NCBI GenBank assembly: GCA_028706295.1
Contig: JAQWBQ010000041.1
Location: 1-33,923 of the forward strand
DNA length: 33,923 nt
Direction of reading: 5' to 3'
Source of the DNA: Bacteroidales bacterium
Lineage (GTDB): Bacteria > Bacteroidota > Bacteroidia > Bacteroidales > FEN-979
Shown piece after piece: positions 9,842-17,826 of the stretch. Each line of letters starts with the position of its first letter. The stretch's first letter is position 1. A program made the translations under genes and the position numbers. The notes under the pieces were generated by a model. That model had not been told where the DNA came from, did no database searches, and saw only the letters and a list, made by a program, of their open reading frames with translations.

Positions 9842-10291
9842 CTATTTTTTGAATTTTATTACTTCGACTGCTGTTTTTATTTCATTAAATTTTATGGAAA
9901 TTTCCTTTTTTTCGGGGTTCCCCGGCTTCGGGATTCCTATGAGCGAAATGGTTTCGTCTACGATTTCGACAAGCGTTCCTGAGATGACTGTACCGGATTT
10001 CAGGGTGATCTGAAGTTCATTCCCGATGTTTTTCCGGTACTGTCTTAACAGGCGCAACGGCCTGTCGATTCCTGAGGAGGAAACAGTAAGGTCAAAATCC
10101 TGGTTGTCCCGGTCCAGTTGTTCTTCAAGATACCGGTTTAGTTGTTGGCATACATCTACTGTTACACGTTGGTCACCATCAATATAGACCGTAATTCTCT
10201 GTGCCGGTTTTACAGTAGTTTCTACCAGGAAATAGGGTGTATCGGCAAAGTAGCCGTTGACCAGGTCCCTGATGTGTTGTTCTGTAATCAT
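9842..10291 (-). CDS. rimP: Ribosome maturation factor RimP
   Basis: A 149-residue RimP-family protein (YhbC) needed for maturation of the 30S subunit. The N-terminal alpha/beta domain (about 1-80) contains the DQRVTVDVCQQLNRYLEEQLD segment in split form (QRVTVDVCQQLNRYLE, then EQLD) and the characteristic FDLTVSSSGIDRPL block. The C-terminal SH3-like barrel (about 85-149) has GTLVEIVDETISLIG. It is the first gene of the rimP-nusA-infB operon, a gene order conserved across many bacteria. Its ATG is 14 bases downstream of a strong leader hairpin. Confidence 0.93.
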   Translation of the reverse strand: MITEQHIRDLVNGYFADTPYFLVETTVKPAQRITVYIDGDQRVTVDVCQQLNRYLEEQLDRDNQDFDLTVSSSGIDRPLRLLRQYRKNIGNELQITLKSGTVISGTLVEIVDETISLIGIPKPGNPEKKEISIKFNEIKTAVEVIKFKK

Positions 10292-10304
10292 AGGTCATTA
10301 ATAA

Positions 10305-10328
10305 AACGGGGGACTGTTGCCCCCCGTT
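10305..10328 (-). promoter_or_regulatory. Terminator-like leader hairpin upstream of rimP-nusA-infB
   Basis: On the minus strand AACGGGGG pairs perfectly with CCCCCGTT around an 8-base loop, and TTTTATT follows immediately. It lies inside the roughly 52-base leader between the promoter at 10350-10380 and the rimP start at 10291. The form is that of a small intrinsic terminator, so it could act as an attenuator or as a structure limiting rimP translation. The stem is certain from the sequence; its function is inferred. Confidence 0.6.
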
Positions 10329-10349
10329 ATTTCTCACAAAAATCGAATG

Positions 10350-10380
10350 CAAAGGTAATCAATAATTTGATTTTACCAAA
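10350..10380 (-). promoter_or_regulatory. Consensus Bacteroidota promoter of rimP-nusA-infB
   Basis: Read on the minus strand: TTTG at 10380-10377, a 19-base spacer, then TACCTTTG at 10357-10350. This is the full Bacteroidota consensus with ideal spacing. The predicted transcription start is near 10343, about 52 bases before the rimP ATG. Confidence 0.8.
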
Positions 10381-10463
10381 ATATTTATCATCAATTCAGG
10401 CCATTCTCTTTTTCGAAGCGCTGCACTTTGTTTGAGATACGCAGGGCAAACAGGCTATCGAAC

Positions 10464-10494
10464 AAAAATCCCGGTCGCATTATTACGACCGGGA
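10464..10494 (-). terminator. Intrinsic terminator of the small secreted-protein gene
   Basis: TCCCGGTCG (10469-10477) and CGACCGGGA (10486-10494) form a perfect 9-bp stem with an 8-base loop. On the minus strand it is followed by TTTTTG. It lies 38 bases past the stop of the gene at 10533-10928 and separates that gene from rimP. Confidence 0.8.
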
Positions 10495-10532
10495 GGGGAG
10501 TATATGAAGTGAGCAGGGAGTCGGGGGAGGGG

Positions 10533-10928
10533 TTAGTCCTGGAATTCTGCTTCGGTAGGAGCAGCAGGTGAAATTGTAGTTGGTTCCGGGATCAGCGTTT
10601 CAGGGATTTCTTCGAATTCTGTCACGGATGGCATGGAAGGGGCCAGTTTTTCAAGATCAACCTGTTCGGGTTGAACCTCTTCGAATTCAGCTTCCTTCGG
10701 GGTTACCGGTGCCAACACATCAATACTGATCGTTTTTTCAGAAGTCATTTCGGTACCATCGTTAAAAGCAACGTTTATAATCAGCGTGGGAGCGAGTTTT
10801 TCAATGTTGATGTATACTTCACCGATGAAGGATTCTGATTTCAAGGCGCCTTTTTTTGGAGTCTTGGCCCAAAGGGCTGCAGACTGAAGCATTAAAAAGG
10901 TGGTCAGGAGAATCATCGTTGTTTTCAT
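10533..10928 (-). CDS. Small secreted acidic protein of unknown function
   Basis: I do not recognise a family. The frame can be read from 11003, but the ATG at 10928 is preferred because it begins directly with a signal peptide (MKTTMILLTTFLMLQSAALWA). The precursor is then 131 residues. The mature part starts basic (KTPKKGALK), continues with a segment rich in beta-strand formers (FIGEVYINIEKLAPTLIINV), and ends in a Pro/Glu-rich tail. The tail repeats a short motif: EAEFEE, then VTEFEE, then EAEFQD at the extreme C-terminus, with LEKLAP also occurring twice in the protein. The gene stands alone, with a strong terminator after it and a terminated tRNA gene before it. I see no consensus promoter. 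A periplasmic or surface role is likely from the signal peptide, but nothing more specific can be claimed. Confidence 0.7.
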   Translation of the reverse strand: MKTTMILLTTFLMLQSAALWAKTPKKGALKSESFIGEVYINIEKLAPTLIINVAFNDGTEMTSEKTISIDVLAPVTPKEAEFEEVQPEQVDLEKLAPSMPSVTEFEEIPETLIPEPTTISPAAPTEAEFQD

Positions 10929-11264
10929 GTTTTTTTGTTTTTCTGTTTGTTTGGCAATGTGACGGATCCGGGAGCCAGTTGTTACATCTCTTTGGCCCTG
11001 CATGGGATAATTATCGATGAATCACGGAATTTTTCCGGTGAAATTCTGAGATCCCTGACCGGGTTAATGTCATTCAGGGGTTATCTTCAGAAAGGTCGGC
11101 AGGTGCCCATTTGAAATCCCAATGAAACAGGGAGTCAGGGGAGATAACGAAAAAAAACTATTGTAGGGTTATCTGAAGCGATTTTGTTATCGGAAGTAAA
11201 AAACCGGACAAATTGAAAATAAAACCTCCCGGGAAACGATAATTTCGGGGGAGGTTCAGGTTTG
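10929..11264. other. Intergenic stretch without a gene
   Basis: This 336-base stretch lies between the small secreted-protein gene and tRNA-Gln. Its right end holds the tRNA terminator (11216-11256). Elsewhere I find no convincing coding frame, no TAnnTTTG promoter on either strand and no repeat beyond two similar GGTTATCT words near 11078 and 11168. Confidence 0.6.
11216..11256 (-). terminator. Intrinsic terminator after tRNA-Gln
   Basis: AACCTCCC (11223-11230) pairs with GGGAGGTT (11249-11256). On the minus strand the stem runs into TTATTTT. It starts 9 bases past the 3' end of the tRNA gene. Confidence 0.7.
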
Positions 11265-11335
11265 TTGACCCACCAGGATTCGAACCTAGACCAAGAGAAC
11301 CAAAATCTCTTGTGCTGCCATTACACCATGGGTCA
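11265..11335 (-). tRNA. tRNA-Gln (anticodon TTG)
   Basis: The 71-base minus-strand sequence folds as a cloverleaf. The acceptor stem is TGACCCA with TGGGTCA. The anticodon stem AGAGA/TCTCT encloses the loop TTTTGGT, giving anticodon TTG. The T arm is CTAGG-TTCGAAT-CCTGG, with one G-T pair. The discriminator base is A and the CCA end is not encoded. It lies between a candidate promoter at 11399-11406 and a terminator at 11216-11256, so it appears to be a single-gene transcript. Confidence 0.95.
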
Positions 11336-11398
11336 GAATAATTATGTTTTACAAATTACGAACTGTATCAGTAATCAGGAAATCGTGATTTGCGGGTG

Positions 11399-11406
11399 CA
11401 AAATTA
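11399..11406 (-). promoter_or_regulatory. Candidate promoter of tRNA-Gln
   Basis: On the minus strand this reads TAATTTTG, with a TTTG 21 bases further upstream. The predicted start is near 11392, leaving a 5' extension of about 57 bases for RNase P to remove. It lies back to back with the DUF2723 promoter. Confidence 0.5.
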
Positions 11407-11436
11407 GTAAAAATTTTTCCATGATCACAAAATTTG

Positions 11437-11444
11437 TACCTTCG
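11437..11444 (+). promoter_or_regulatory. Candidate -7 element for the DUF2723-lgt pair
   Basis: TACCTTCG is a one-base variant of TAnnTTTG. It lies 31 bases before the ATG at 11476 and is divergent from the tRNA-Gln promoter. Confidence 0.45.
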
Positions 11445-11475
11445 CATTCGTTTTGATTCCAGAAACCTTTATTTC

Positions 11476-14400
11476 ATGAAGAATTTCCAGAAACTGAATA
11501 ACATTTTCGGGTGGGTCACCTTCGGATTAGCTTCCATTGTTTATCTTCTGACCATTGAGCCCACCGCAAGCTGGTGGGATTGCGGCGAATACATTGCCAC
11601 TGCTTTCAAGCTTCAGGTCGGGCATCCTCCCGGAGCTCCGTTATTCCAGATTATCGGAAGGTTTTTCTCCCTGTTCGCTTTTGGCGATGTGACTCATGTT
11701 GCCATGATGGTCAACATCATGTCGGCCTTGTCGAGCTCTTTTACCATTTTGTTTTTATTCTGGACGATTGTTCTGTTTGCAAAAAAGATCATCCAGGTTG
11801 AAGGTGAAATGACCCCTGGCCAGATGTACACTGTGTTTGCTGCTGCTTTCATCGGATCGATGGCGTATACTTTCAGTGACACCTTCTGGTTTTCGGCTGT
11901 TGAAGGGGAGGTCTATGCCATGTCCTCTTTTTTTACAGCAATTTCGTTTTGGGCAATTCTAAAATGGGAATCGGTGGCCGATGAAAAGCACTCGTATCGT
12001 TGGTTGGTACTGATTGCCTTTCTGATGGGGCTGGCCATTGGAGTTCACTTGTTGAACCTCTTAGTAATTCCGGCAACCTGCATGGTCTATTACTATAAAA
12101 AGTACCCCAAGCCGACCAAGACAGGAATGCTGGTCACTTTTGTCTTGTCGATCCTGATACTCGCATTCATCATGTTCATCATCATTCCATGGATGGTGGA
12201 GCTTTCGGGTAAGTTTGAATTGTTATTTGTCAATTCATTCGGGTTACCGTTCAATTCGGGTACGATCTTTTATTTCCTGCTGTTAATCGGATTGATCGTT
12301 TGGAGTTTATTTTATACCCGTAAAAAGGGGAAAGCAGCGCTGAATACTATTATATTATCGCTGACCTTCATTTTGATCGGGTATTCCAGCTTTTTGATGC
12401 TGGTAATCCGTGCCAATGCCAACACGCCCATTAATGAGAATGCGCCCAAGGATGCCGTCAGCCTTCTCTCTTATCTGAACCGTGAGCAATACGGCGATTT
12501 CCCTATTTTCCATGGGCAGTATTACAATGCGCCGATCATCGATTATGCCGATGGGAAGCCTGTTTATCAGAAGGATTCAAAATCGGGGAAGTATATTGTC
12601 ATCGATGAACGAAAGGGTACGGTTCCCGTCTGGGATCCCAGGTTTACGACCCTTTTCCCGCGGATGTGGAGCAATCAGCGGAAGGGCTCCGCAGAATTCT
12701 ACCGTAAATGGGGAGGCGAGGGTGTACCGATCGAGATAAGCTCCGAGGATGGCAAGACCAAAACCCTGAACAAACCGACTTTCGGCGAAAATCTGAAGTA
12801 TTTTTTCTCGTACCAGATCGGTCACATGTACATCCGGTATTTCATGTGGAATTTTGCCGGCCGTCAAAATGATGTCCAGGGTTTTGGAGGTAAAGAGGAT
12901 GGCAACTGGATCAGCGGGATCCCGTTCCTGGATAAAGCGCGGTTGGGGCATTCACAGACAGATCTGCCCGACAGCAAGCAGAACCGGGGGACCAACAAGT
13001 ACTACCTGTTCCCACTGATTTTGGGATTGATCGGATTTCTCTTCCATGCCAACAAAGATTACAAGGGTACTTTGATCATTTCATTGTTATTCATCATGAC
13101 CGGGTTGGCCATTGTGGTCTATCTGAACCAGCAGCCCTATGAGCCGCGTGAACGTGACTACGCTTACGCAGCCTCATTTTATGCTTTCGCAATATGGATC
13201 GGACTTGGGGTCATTCCCCTGGTCAACTGGTTGCGGAAAAAACTCAGCGAGAACCTGTCTGTAATCCTTGTGTTCGGATTGACCCTGATACTGGTTCCCG
13301 GGATCATGGCAAAAGAAAACTGGGACGATCACGACCGCAGTGGAAAATATGCCTGCCGTGATTTCGCCTCTGATTATCTCAAATCCTGCAATTCGCAGGG
13401 GATCTTGTTCACAAACGGAGATAACGATACCTTTCCTTTATGGTATGCTCAGGAAGTCGAAGGCGTAAAGACCGATGTACGGGTGGTGAATCTGATGCTC
13501 TCCTCAGGCCCCTGGTATATTGATCAGCTTTATACAAAATTTTACGATTCGGAACCTATTCCGTTCACCTTGGCGAAAGATCAGTACCGGCAGGGAACCA
13601 ACGATATCATTCCCTTTTATGATATCGGGATAAAGGACTATGTTGAGTTGAAAGACCTGATCGATTTTATCAAAAGTGATAATCCGCAGACCTATCTTAC
13701 GCTGAACAGCGGGGAACGCATGAAGTTCTTCCCATCCAAAAAGATCAAATTAACTGTTGATTCGGCTGCCTGTGTGAAGTATGGGATTGTTCCCGCCTAT
13801 CTGCATGGGAAAATGGTCGATACCATTTATTGGACGATCCGTACGAATCAGTTATATAAAAATGATCTGATGTTACTCGATCTGATTGCTTCGAATGAAT
13901 GGAAACGCCCGATCTATTTTGCAGCCCCGTCGAGTGTTAATCATTGTTTATCGATCGATCAGTTTTGTTGGGTACAGGGGTGGGTATACAAGTTCATGCC
14001 TGTCAAGGCTGATTCAGCCGATTACCTTCAGGGTATGGGAGGGGTGGATCCGATTACTTCCTATGATATTCTGAAGAACCGCTGTGCCTGGGGAAATTTG
14101 AATGATCCCCATGTTTATGTTGATCCGGAGAGCCTGAACAATTCGGTAAGACCGAAAACCAACTGCATGCGGGTTGCCCAGTCGTTGCAAAACATGGGTA
14201 AAAACAAAGAAGCCATTGAAATTCTGGATCTGTATATCAAGTATTTTCCCGATTCAAAGATTCCCTTTGATATGTACATGCTTCCGTTTGCCGAAATTTA
14301 TTACCGGGCGGGGGCTACCGAAAAAGGCAACAAGCTGGTTGAGCGGATTGGAAAGATATGTTCCGATAATCTGGATTATTATTATTCGTATGGTCCTGAA

Positions 14401-14541
14401 AAATCCTATTTTGAACAGGACATCCAGACCTCTCTCGGCATCATAAAAAGGCTGGGAATGCTGGCTTCGGCAAATAAACAGACTGCAATCGGAGCCAGGA
14501 TGGACACCTTGTTCAATATGAAGATTCGGATGTTTGAATAA
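11476..14541 (+). CDS. DUF2723-family multispanning membrane protein, possible protein O-mannosyltransferase
   Basis: The protein has 1021 residues from the ATG at 11476. A TTG 14 codons upstream is rejected because it overlaps the promoter region. The N-terminus carries the DUF2723 signature: EPTASWWDCGEYIATAFKL with acidic D35 and E38, then GHPPGAPLFQ. Many hydrophobic segments (about 10-12) follow up to roughly residue 620, interrupted by a soluble loop near 330-490. The C-terminal 400 residues are mainly extracytoplasmic and include a TPR-like helical pair near the end (EAIEILDLYIKYFPD). The fold is expected to be GT-C, with lipid-linked sugar as donor. The human family member TMEM260 has been reported as a protein O-mannosyltransferase, and Bacteroidota have a general periplasmic O-glycosylation system, so that activity is plausible but inferred. 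lgt follows after 8 bases. Confidence 0.85.
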   Translation: MKNFQKLNNIFGWVTFGLASIVYLLTIEPTASWWDCGEYIATAFKLQVGHPPGAPLFQIIGRFFSLFAFGDVTHVAMMVNIMSALSSSFTILFLFWTIVLFAKKIIQVEGEMTPGQMYTVFAAAFIGSMAYTFSDTFWFSAVEGEVYAMSSFFTAISFWAILKWESVADEKHSYRWLVLIAFLMGLAIGVHLLNLLVIPATCMVYYYKKYPKPTKTGMLVTFVLSILILAFIMFIIIPWMVELSGKFELLFVNSFGLPFNSGTIFYFLLLIGLIVWSLFYTRKKGKAALNTIILSLTFILIGYSSFLMLVIRANANTPINENAPKDAVSLLSYLNREQYGDFPIFHGQYYNAPIIDYADGKPVYQKDSKSGKYIVIDERKGTVPVWDPRFTTLFPRMWSNQRKGSAEFYRKWGGEGVPIEISSEDGKTKTLNKPTFGENLKYFFSYQIGHMYIRYFMWNFAGRQNDVQGFGGKEDGNWISGIPFLDKARLGHSQTDLPDSKQNRGTNKYYLFPLILGLIGFLFHANKDYKGTLIISLLFIMTGLAIVVYLNQQPYEPRERDYAYAASFYAFAIWIGLGVIPLVNWLRKKLSENLSVILVFGLTLILVPGIMAKENWDDHDRSGKYACRDFASDYLKSCNSQGILFTNGDNDTFPLWYAQEVEGVKTDVRVVNLMLSSGPWYIDQLYTKFYDSEPIPFTLAKDQYRQGTNDIIPFYDIGIKDYVELKDLIDFIKSDNPQTYLTLNSGERMKFFPSKKIKLTVDSAACVKYGIVPAYLHGKMVDTIYWTIRTNQLYKNDLMLLDLIASNEWKRPIYFAAPSSVNHCLSIDQFCWVQGWVYKFMPVKADSADYLQGMGGVDPITSYDILKNRCAWGNLNDPHVYVDPESLNNSVRPKTNCMRVAQSLQNMGKNKEAIEILDLYIKYFPDSKIPFDMYMLPFAEIYYRAGATEKGNKLVERIGKICSDNLDYYYSYGPEKSYFEQDIQTSLGIIKRLGMLASANKQTAIGARMDTLFNMKIRMFE

Positions 14542-14549
14542 CAACGCCC

Positions 14550-15353
14550 ATGATGGAGGGTTTTATTATATGGAATCCGGATCCTGAAATTTTCAGGATA
14601 GGAAGTTTTGCCGTCAGGTGGTACGGATTATTCTTTGCCTTATCCTTTTTCTTCGGCTATCTGATCATGCTGAAGTTTTTCAAAAAGGAGGGTGTTCCGG
14701 TAAAGCTTCTTGATGAGCTCACCACTTACATGATCATTGGAACCATTGTCGGGGCCAGGCTTGGACATGTTTTCTTTTATGAGCCGGCCTGGTACCTTGC
14801 CCATCCTTTAAAAATCTTCCAGGTATGGGAGGGTGGGCTTGCCAGTCATGGCGCTGCCATTGGCATTATTCTGTCCCTGCTGATTTTTTCGAGGGTACGG
14901 AAAAAACCATTTTTCTGGGTTATTGATCGAATCGTCATTGTGGTTGCACTTTCCGGATTTCTGATCCGGATGGGAAACCTTATGAATTCAGAAATTTACG
15001 GACTTCCGACAGACCTCCCCTGGGGATTCCGTTTTATCAGGTCGACCACCCCCATGGAGGGTCTCGTTCCCAGGCATCCTACGCAGATCTATGAAGGATT
15101 GACCTATCTGATGATTTTTGGTTTTTTATTATGGCTCTATTTCAAAAAAGAGGGCAGGCCGGAACCGGGATTGTTGTTTGGGTTGTTCCTGATTCTCGTA
15201 TTCGGTATGCGGTTCCTTATTGAGATTATCAAAGAACCCCAGGTCGGGTTTGAACGGAACATGGCATTGAATATGGGCCAGCTTTTATCCATACCCTTTA
15301 TCCTCTGCGGTTTACTCCTGGTCTATCTTGCTTTGCGAAAGAAGAGGCCATGA
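14550..15353 (+). CDS. lgt: Prolipoprotein diacylglyceryl transferase
   Basis: A 267-residue inner-membrane enzyme that moves diacylglycerol from phosphatidylglycerol to the lipobox cysteine of prolipoproteins. Seven hydrophobic segments are visible. The key residues are present: H100 in ASHGAAIG (E. coli H103) and R140 in LIRMGNLMNSEIYG (E. coli R143), followed by HPTQIYEG (176-183). The ATG at 14550 is followed directly by a second ATG at 14553, and either could start translation. The gene lies 8 bases after the DUF2723 gene and is probably in one operon with it. Its last 42 bases overlap the 3' end of the convergent glycosyltransferase gene. Confidence 0.96.
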   Translation: MMEGFIIWNPDPEIFRIGSFAVRWYGLFFALSFFFGYLIMLKFFKKEGVPVKLLDELTTYMIIGTIVGARLGHVFFYEPAWYLAHPLKIFQVWEGGLASHGAAIGIILSLLIFSRVRKKPFFWVIDRIVIVVALSGFLIRMGNLMNSEIYGLPTDLPWGFRFIRSTTPMEGLVPRHPTQIYEGLTYLMIFGFLLWLYFKKEGRPEPGLLFGLFLILVFGMRFLIEIIKEPQVGFERNMALNMGQLLSIPFILCGLLLVYLALRKKRP

Positions 15354-16466
15354 CCCGGATTCCGAGAGGGCGCCAATCCTTTCGATAAGTGCTTTGTAGT
15401 CATTTCGGATGATAATTCCCGGAAAGTTTTTCGACATTTCCAGAGCGTAAAGAAGGTCAAATTGTTTTTCTTCGATGGAGAAGAAGATCTTTTTCTCCAT
15501 CAGGTACCTGGCCAGGTACTCCTGTTCGGTTTGTCCCGGGGTCGGGATAAAAATCGCCCGTTTCCCGATCGTGACCATGTCCATGATACTTGAGTACCCT
15601 GACCTGCAAATGACCAGGGAGGACTGCGCGATGAGTTGGAACATCTCTTCTGTTTCGAGATGGGAGAATACGTGGATCCGGTTGTCGAGGACATAAGCTT
15701 CATCGGAACCCGGCATCCCGCGTACTATAGCCACTTGCATCTGAATATTAACAAGTTGACGAAGGATCTTTTGTTCCAGTTCAGATCGCTGCGGGTCAGG
15801 ACCTGACAGCATAACCAGAATATCGAACCGGCAGGGTTGCAAATCGGTTTGCGGGCTGATAAGTTCGGAGAATCTGGAAAGGATTCCGATATAACGGACG
15901 TTGGGAGGCAATGCGGATGGGTGCGATAAATCGCCGGCAAGTCCCCGGTGGGCTTCGAAGTCGGGGATCCAGCATTCGACATAACGACGGAGAAAGAAAC
16001 GGTTCAAAGCATTGACCAGGGATCCGGTTATTTTGGAGTAACCAGGCAGCCGGAGATCGAGCTGATGGGTCATGAACACGGATAGTATTCGCCGGTTCCA
16101 GCACCCCAGCCGGTTATCGGAAATAATAAGATCCGGTTGAATATGGTCCACGATTTTTTTCAACATCCGGTGTTCGCTGATGATGGTTATAAAGAGAATC
16201 GGATTCAGCCGGAACATTTTTGGTGCATACCGCAGGGTTCCTGAAAAAGGAATCTTTGATGCGGGGAAGTCAAGAATTTGTCGGCCGGGAAGTTCACGTT
16301 CGAGGAACTCTTTTGATTTACCGGTGGCGGCGATCACTACCTGAAATCCTTGATTTTCAAGTATTTTAATAACAATGGTGCACCGTGAGGCATGCCCGAT
16401 TCCCCAATTCATCGGACAAACAAGGGCTTTCTTCCGTATTGTCTCCATAGGGTGCGGATAACTCAT
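15312..16466 (-). CDS. Glycosyltransferase, MurG/GT28-like
   Basis: A 384-residue GT-B-type protein. The N-terminal half has the glycine-rich acceptor-side loop NWGIGHASR near residue 20-28, and PDLIISDNRLGCW near 110-122. The C-terminal half has the sugar-nucleotide site LVICRSGYSSIMDMVTIGKR and then IFIPTPGQTEQEYLARYL, which resembles the donor-binding region of MurG and related UDP-sugar transferases. There is no signal peptide or membrane span, so it is probably cytoplasmic or peripherally bound. M7 at 16448 is a possible alternative start. The acceptor is unknown; a lipid or surface glycan is likely given the envelope genes around it. It is encoded opposite to lgt and dprA, and its last 13 codons overlap lgt in antisense. 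Confidence 0.8.
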   Translation of the reverse strand: MSYPHPMETIRKKALVCPMNWGIGHASRCTIVIKILENQGFQVVIAATGKSKEFLERELPGRQILDFPASKIPFSGTLRYAPKMFRLNPILFITIISEHRMLKKIVDHIQPDLIISDNRLGCWNRRILSVFMTHQLDLRLPGYSKITGSLVNALNRFFLRRYVECWIPDFEAHRGLAGDLSHPSALPPNVRYIGILSRFSELISPQTDLQPCRFDILVMLSGPDPQRSELEQKILRQLVNIQMQVAIVRGMPGSDEAYVLDNRIHVFSHLETEEMFQLIAQSSLVICRSGYSSIMDMVTIGKRAIFIPTPGQTEQEYLARYLMEKKIFFSIEEKQFDLLYALEMSKNFPGIIIRNDYKALIERIGALSESGSWPLLSQSKIDQE

Positions 16467-16567
16467 TCAAAATTAATTTGAAAAGAACCATTTAGCATAA
16501 AAAGTTATGCACAGCGGTATTACTTTTTTTCACCATTGCGATTAACCCGGAAAGGCGTAAACTTTAA

Positions 16568-17683
16568 ATGAGCTTTATGGCAACGGGTGAAAAATTGTTA
16601 TATCAGGTTGCCCTGACCCTGATTCCGGGTGTCGGGGATATAGTCGGGAGAAAACTGGTAGCGCTTTGCGGTGGGGTCGAAGCGGTGTTCAGGGAGCCGA
16701 GGCAATATCTCAGGAAAATGCCAAGGATAGCAGCTTTTCTTGCGGAAGGGTCCGGAAATAAAGAGATTCTGAAAAGGGCAGAGCAAGAGCTCAGATTCAT
16801 TGAAAAGTACCGGATCGGGGTCTTATGGTACCAGGACAGGGAGTACCCGCAGCGGTTGCGTCATTGTGCCGACAGTCCCATGCTGTTGTTCTTCAAAGGG
16901 ATTGCCGACCTCAATGCATCCCGGGTTGTAGCTTTGGTGGGTACCCGGAGGGCGACCGAGTACGGGAAGCGGTGTACGCGGGAGATCGTGATGGGTTTAC
17001 AGGCACAGAAGGTAATCATTATAAGCGGTCTGGCGTACGGGATCGACAGTTGTGCGCACCGGTACGCTCTTGATGCAGGTCTTAATACGGTCGGTGTTCT
17101 TGGCCACGGACTTGACAGGTTATACCCTTATGCGAACAGGAATCTGGCGGAAAAGATGATCATGCAGGGAGGGCTTGTCACGGAGTTTCTGAGTGGCACA
17201 AAGCCGGACCGGGAAAATTTTCCACGCCGGAACAGGATCATCGCGGGGATGTGTGATGCGGTAGTGGTGGTTGAAGCCGGTTCCAGAGGAGGGGCATTGA
17301 TCACAGCCGATATTGCCAATTCCTATAACCGGGATGTCTTTGCCGTTCCGGGGAGGGTTGATGATCCTTTATCGGAGGGCTCGAATTTTCTGGTTAAGAC
17401 AAACCGGGCTGCCCTGATTCAGAGCGCTGCTGATGTGGAGTACATGATGGGATGGCGTGAAAGTTACATTCCGTCAGAAGGGACTCAACGAAGGATATTA
17501 CTTGATATGAGCCCCGAAGCGGAACACATCGTCAATTTACTGAGGGAAAGGGGGCAGACAGGGATTGATGATCTCTGTGCAGAAAGTGGTCTGAATATGA
17601 GTAAAGTTTCGACAGTGCTGTTGAACCTGGAGTTTGAAGGAGTGGTAAAATGCCTGCCCGGGAAAATCTATGGCTTATGCTGA
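16568..17683 (+). CDS. dprA: DNA processing protein DprA (Smf)
   Basis: A 371-residue single-strand DNA-binding protein that loads RecA on incoming DNA during natural transformation. The N-terminal helical/SAM-like part (1-80) includes LTLIPGVGDIVGRKL. The Rossmann-like domain (about 105-305) carries GTRRAT (125-130), SGLAYGID (153-160), GLDRLYP, FPRRNRIIAG (218-227), GSRGGALITA (238-247) and VPGRVDDPLSEGSNFL. The C-terminal 60 residues form a winged-helix domain (DLCAESGLNMSKVSTVLLNLE). Length and motifs are standard. DprA is widespread, including in species not known to be competent, so it does not prove transformability. Confidence 0.95.
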   Translation: MSFMATGEKLLYQVALTLIPGVGDIVGRKLVALCGGVEAVFREPRQYLRKMPRIAAFLAEGSGNKEILKRAEQELRFIEKYRIGVLWYQDREYPQRLRHCADSPMLLFFKGIADLNASRVVALVGTRRATEYGKRCTREIVMGLQAQKVIIISGLAYGIDSCAHRYALDAGLNTVGVLGHGLDRLYPYANRNLAEKMIMQGGLVTEFLSGTKPDRENFPRRNRIIAGMCDAVVVVEAGSRGGALITADIANSYNRDVFAVPGRVDDPLSEGSNFLVKTNRAALIQSAADVEYMMGWRESYIPSEGTQRRILLDMSPEAEHIVNLLRERGQTGIDDLCAESGLNMSKVSTVLLNLEFEGVVKCLPGKIYGLC

Positions 17684-17799
17684 AAAGAACAAACGGCCCG
17701 GGAAAAATAAAAATTCAGGAAGCAGTAAGGTTAAAAGAGATTGAATTACTGGGTGGATCATTCCTGACACAGGAAAATGCCATACCGGGAACACCGGAG

Positions 17800-17807
17800 T
17801 AATTTTG
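17800..17807 (+). promoter_or_regulatory. Candidate -7 element for rsgA
   Basis: TAATTTTG fits TAnnTTTG and would start transcription near 17814, about 13 bases before the TTG start codon. No good upstream TTTG is seen. The short leader fits the TTG start. Confidence 0.45.
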
Positions 17808-17826
17808 TACCTTTACCGAAAAAAGG

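Noticed and set aside
11262-11456. A 64-codon + strand frame across tRNA-Gln
   Set aside because: It reads through the antisense of a well-folded tRNA gene and the divergent promoters.
17656-17706. Direct repeat GCCCGGGAAAA at 17656 and 17696
   Set aside because: Two short copies, one inside dprA; no array, pairing or other feature supports a function.
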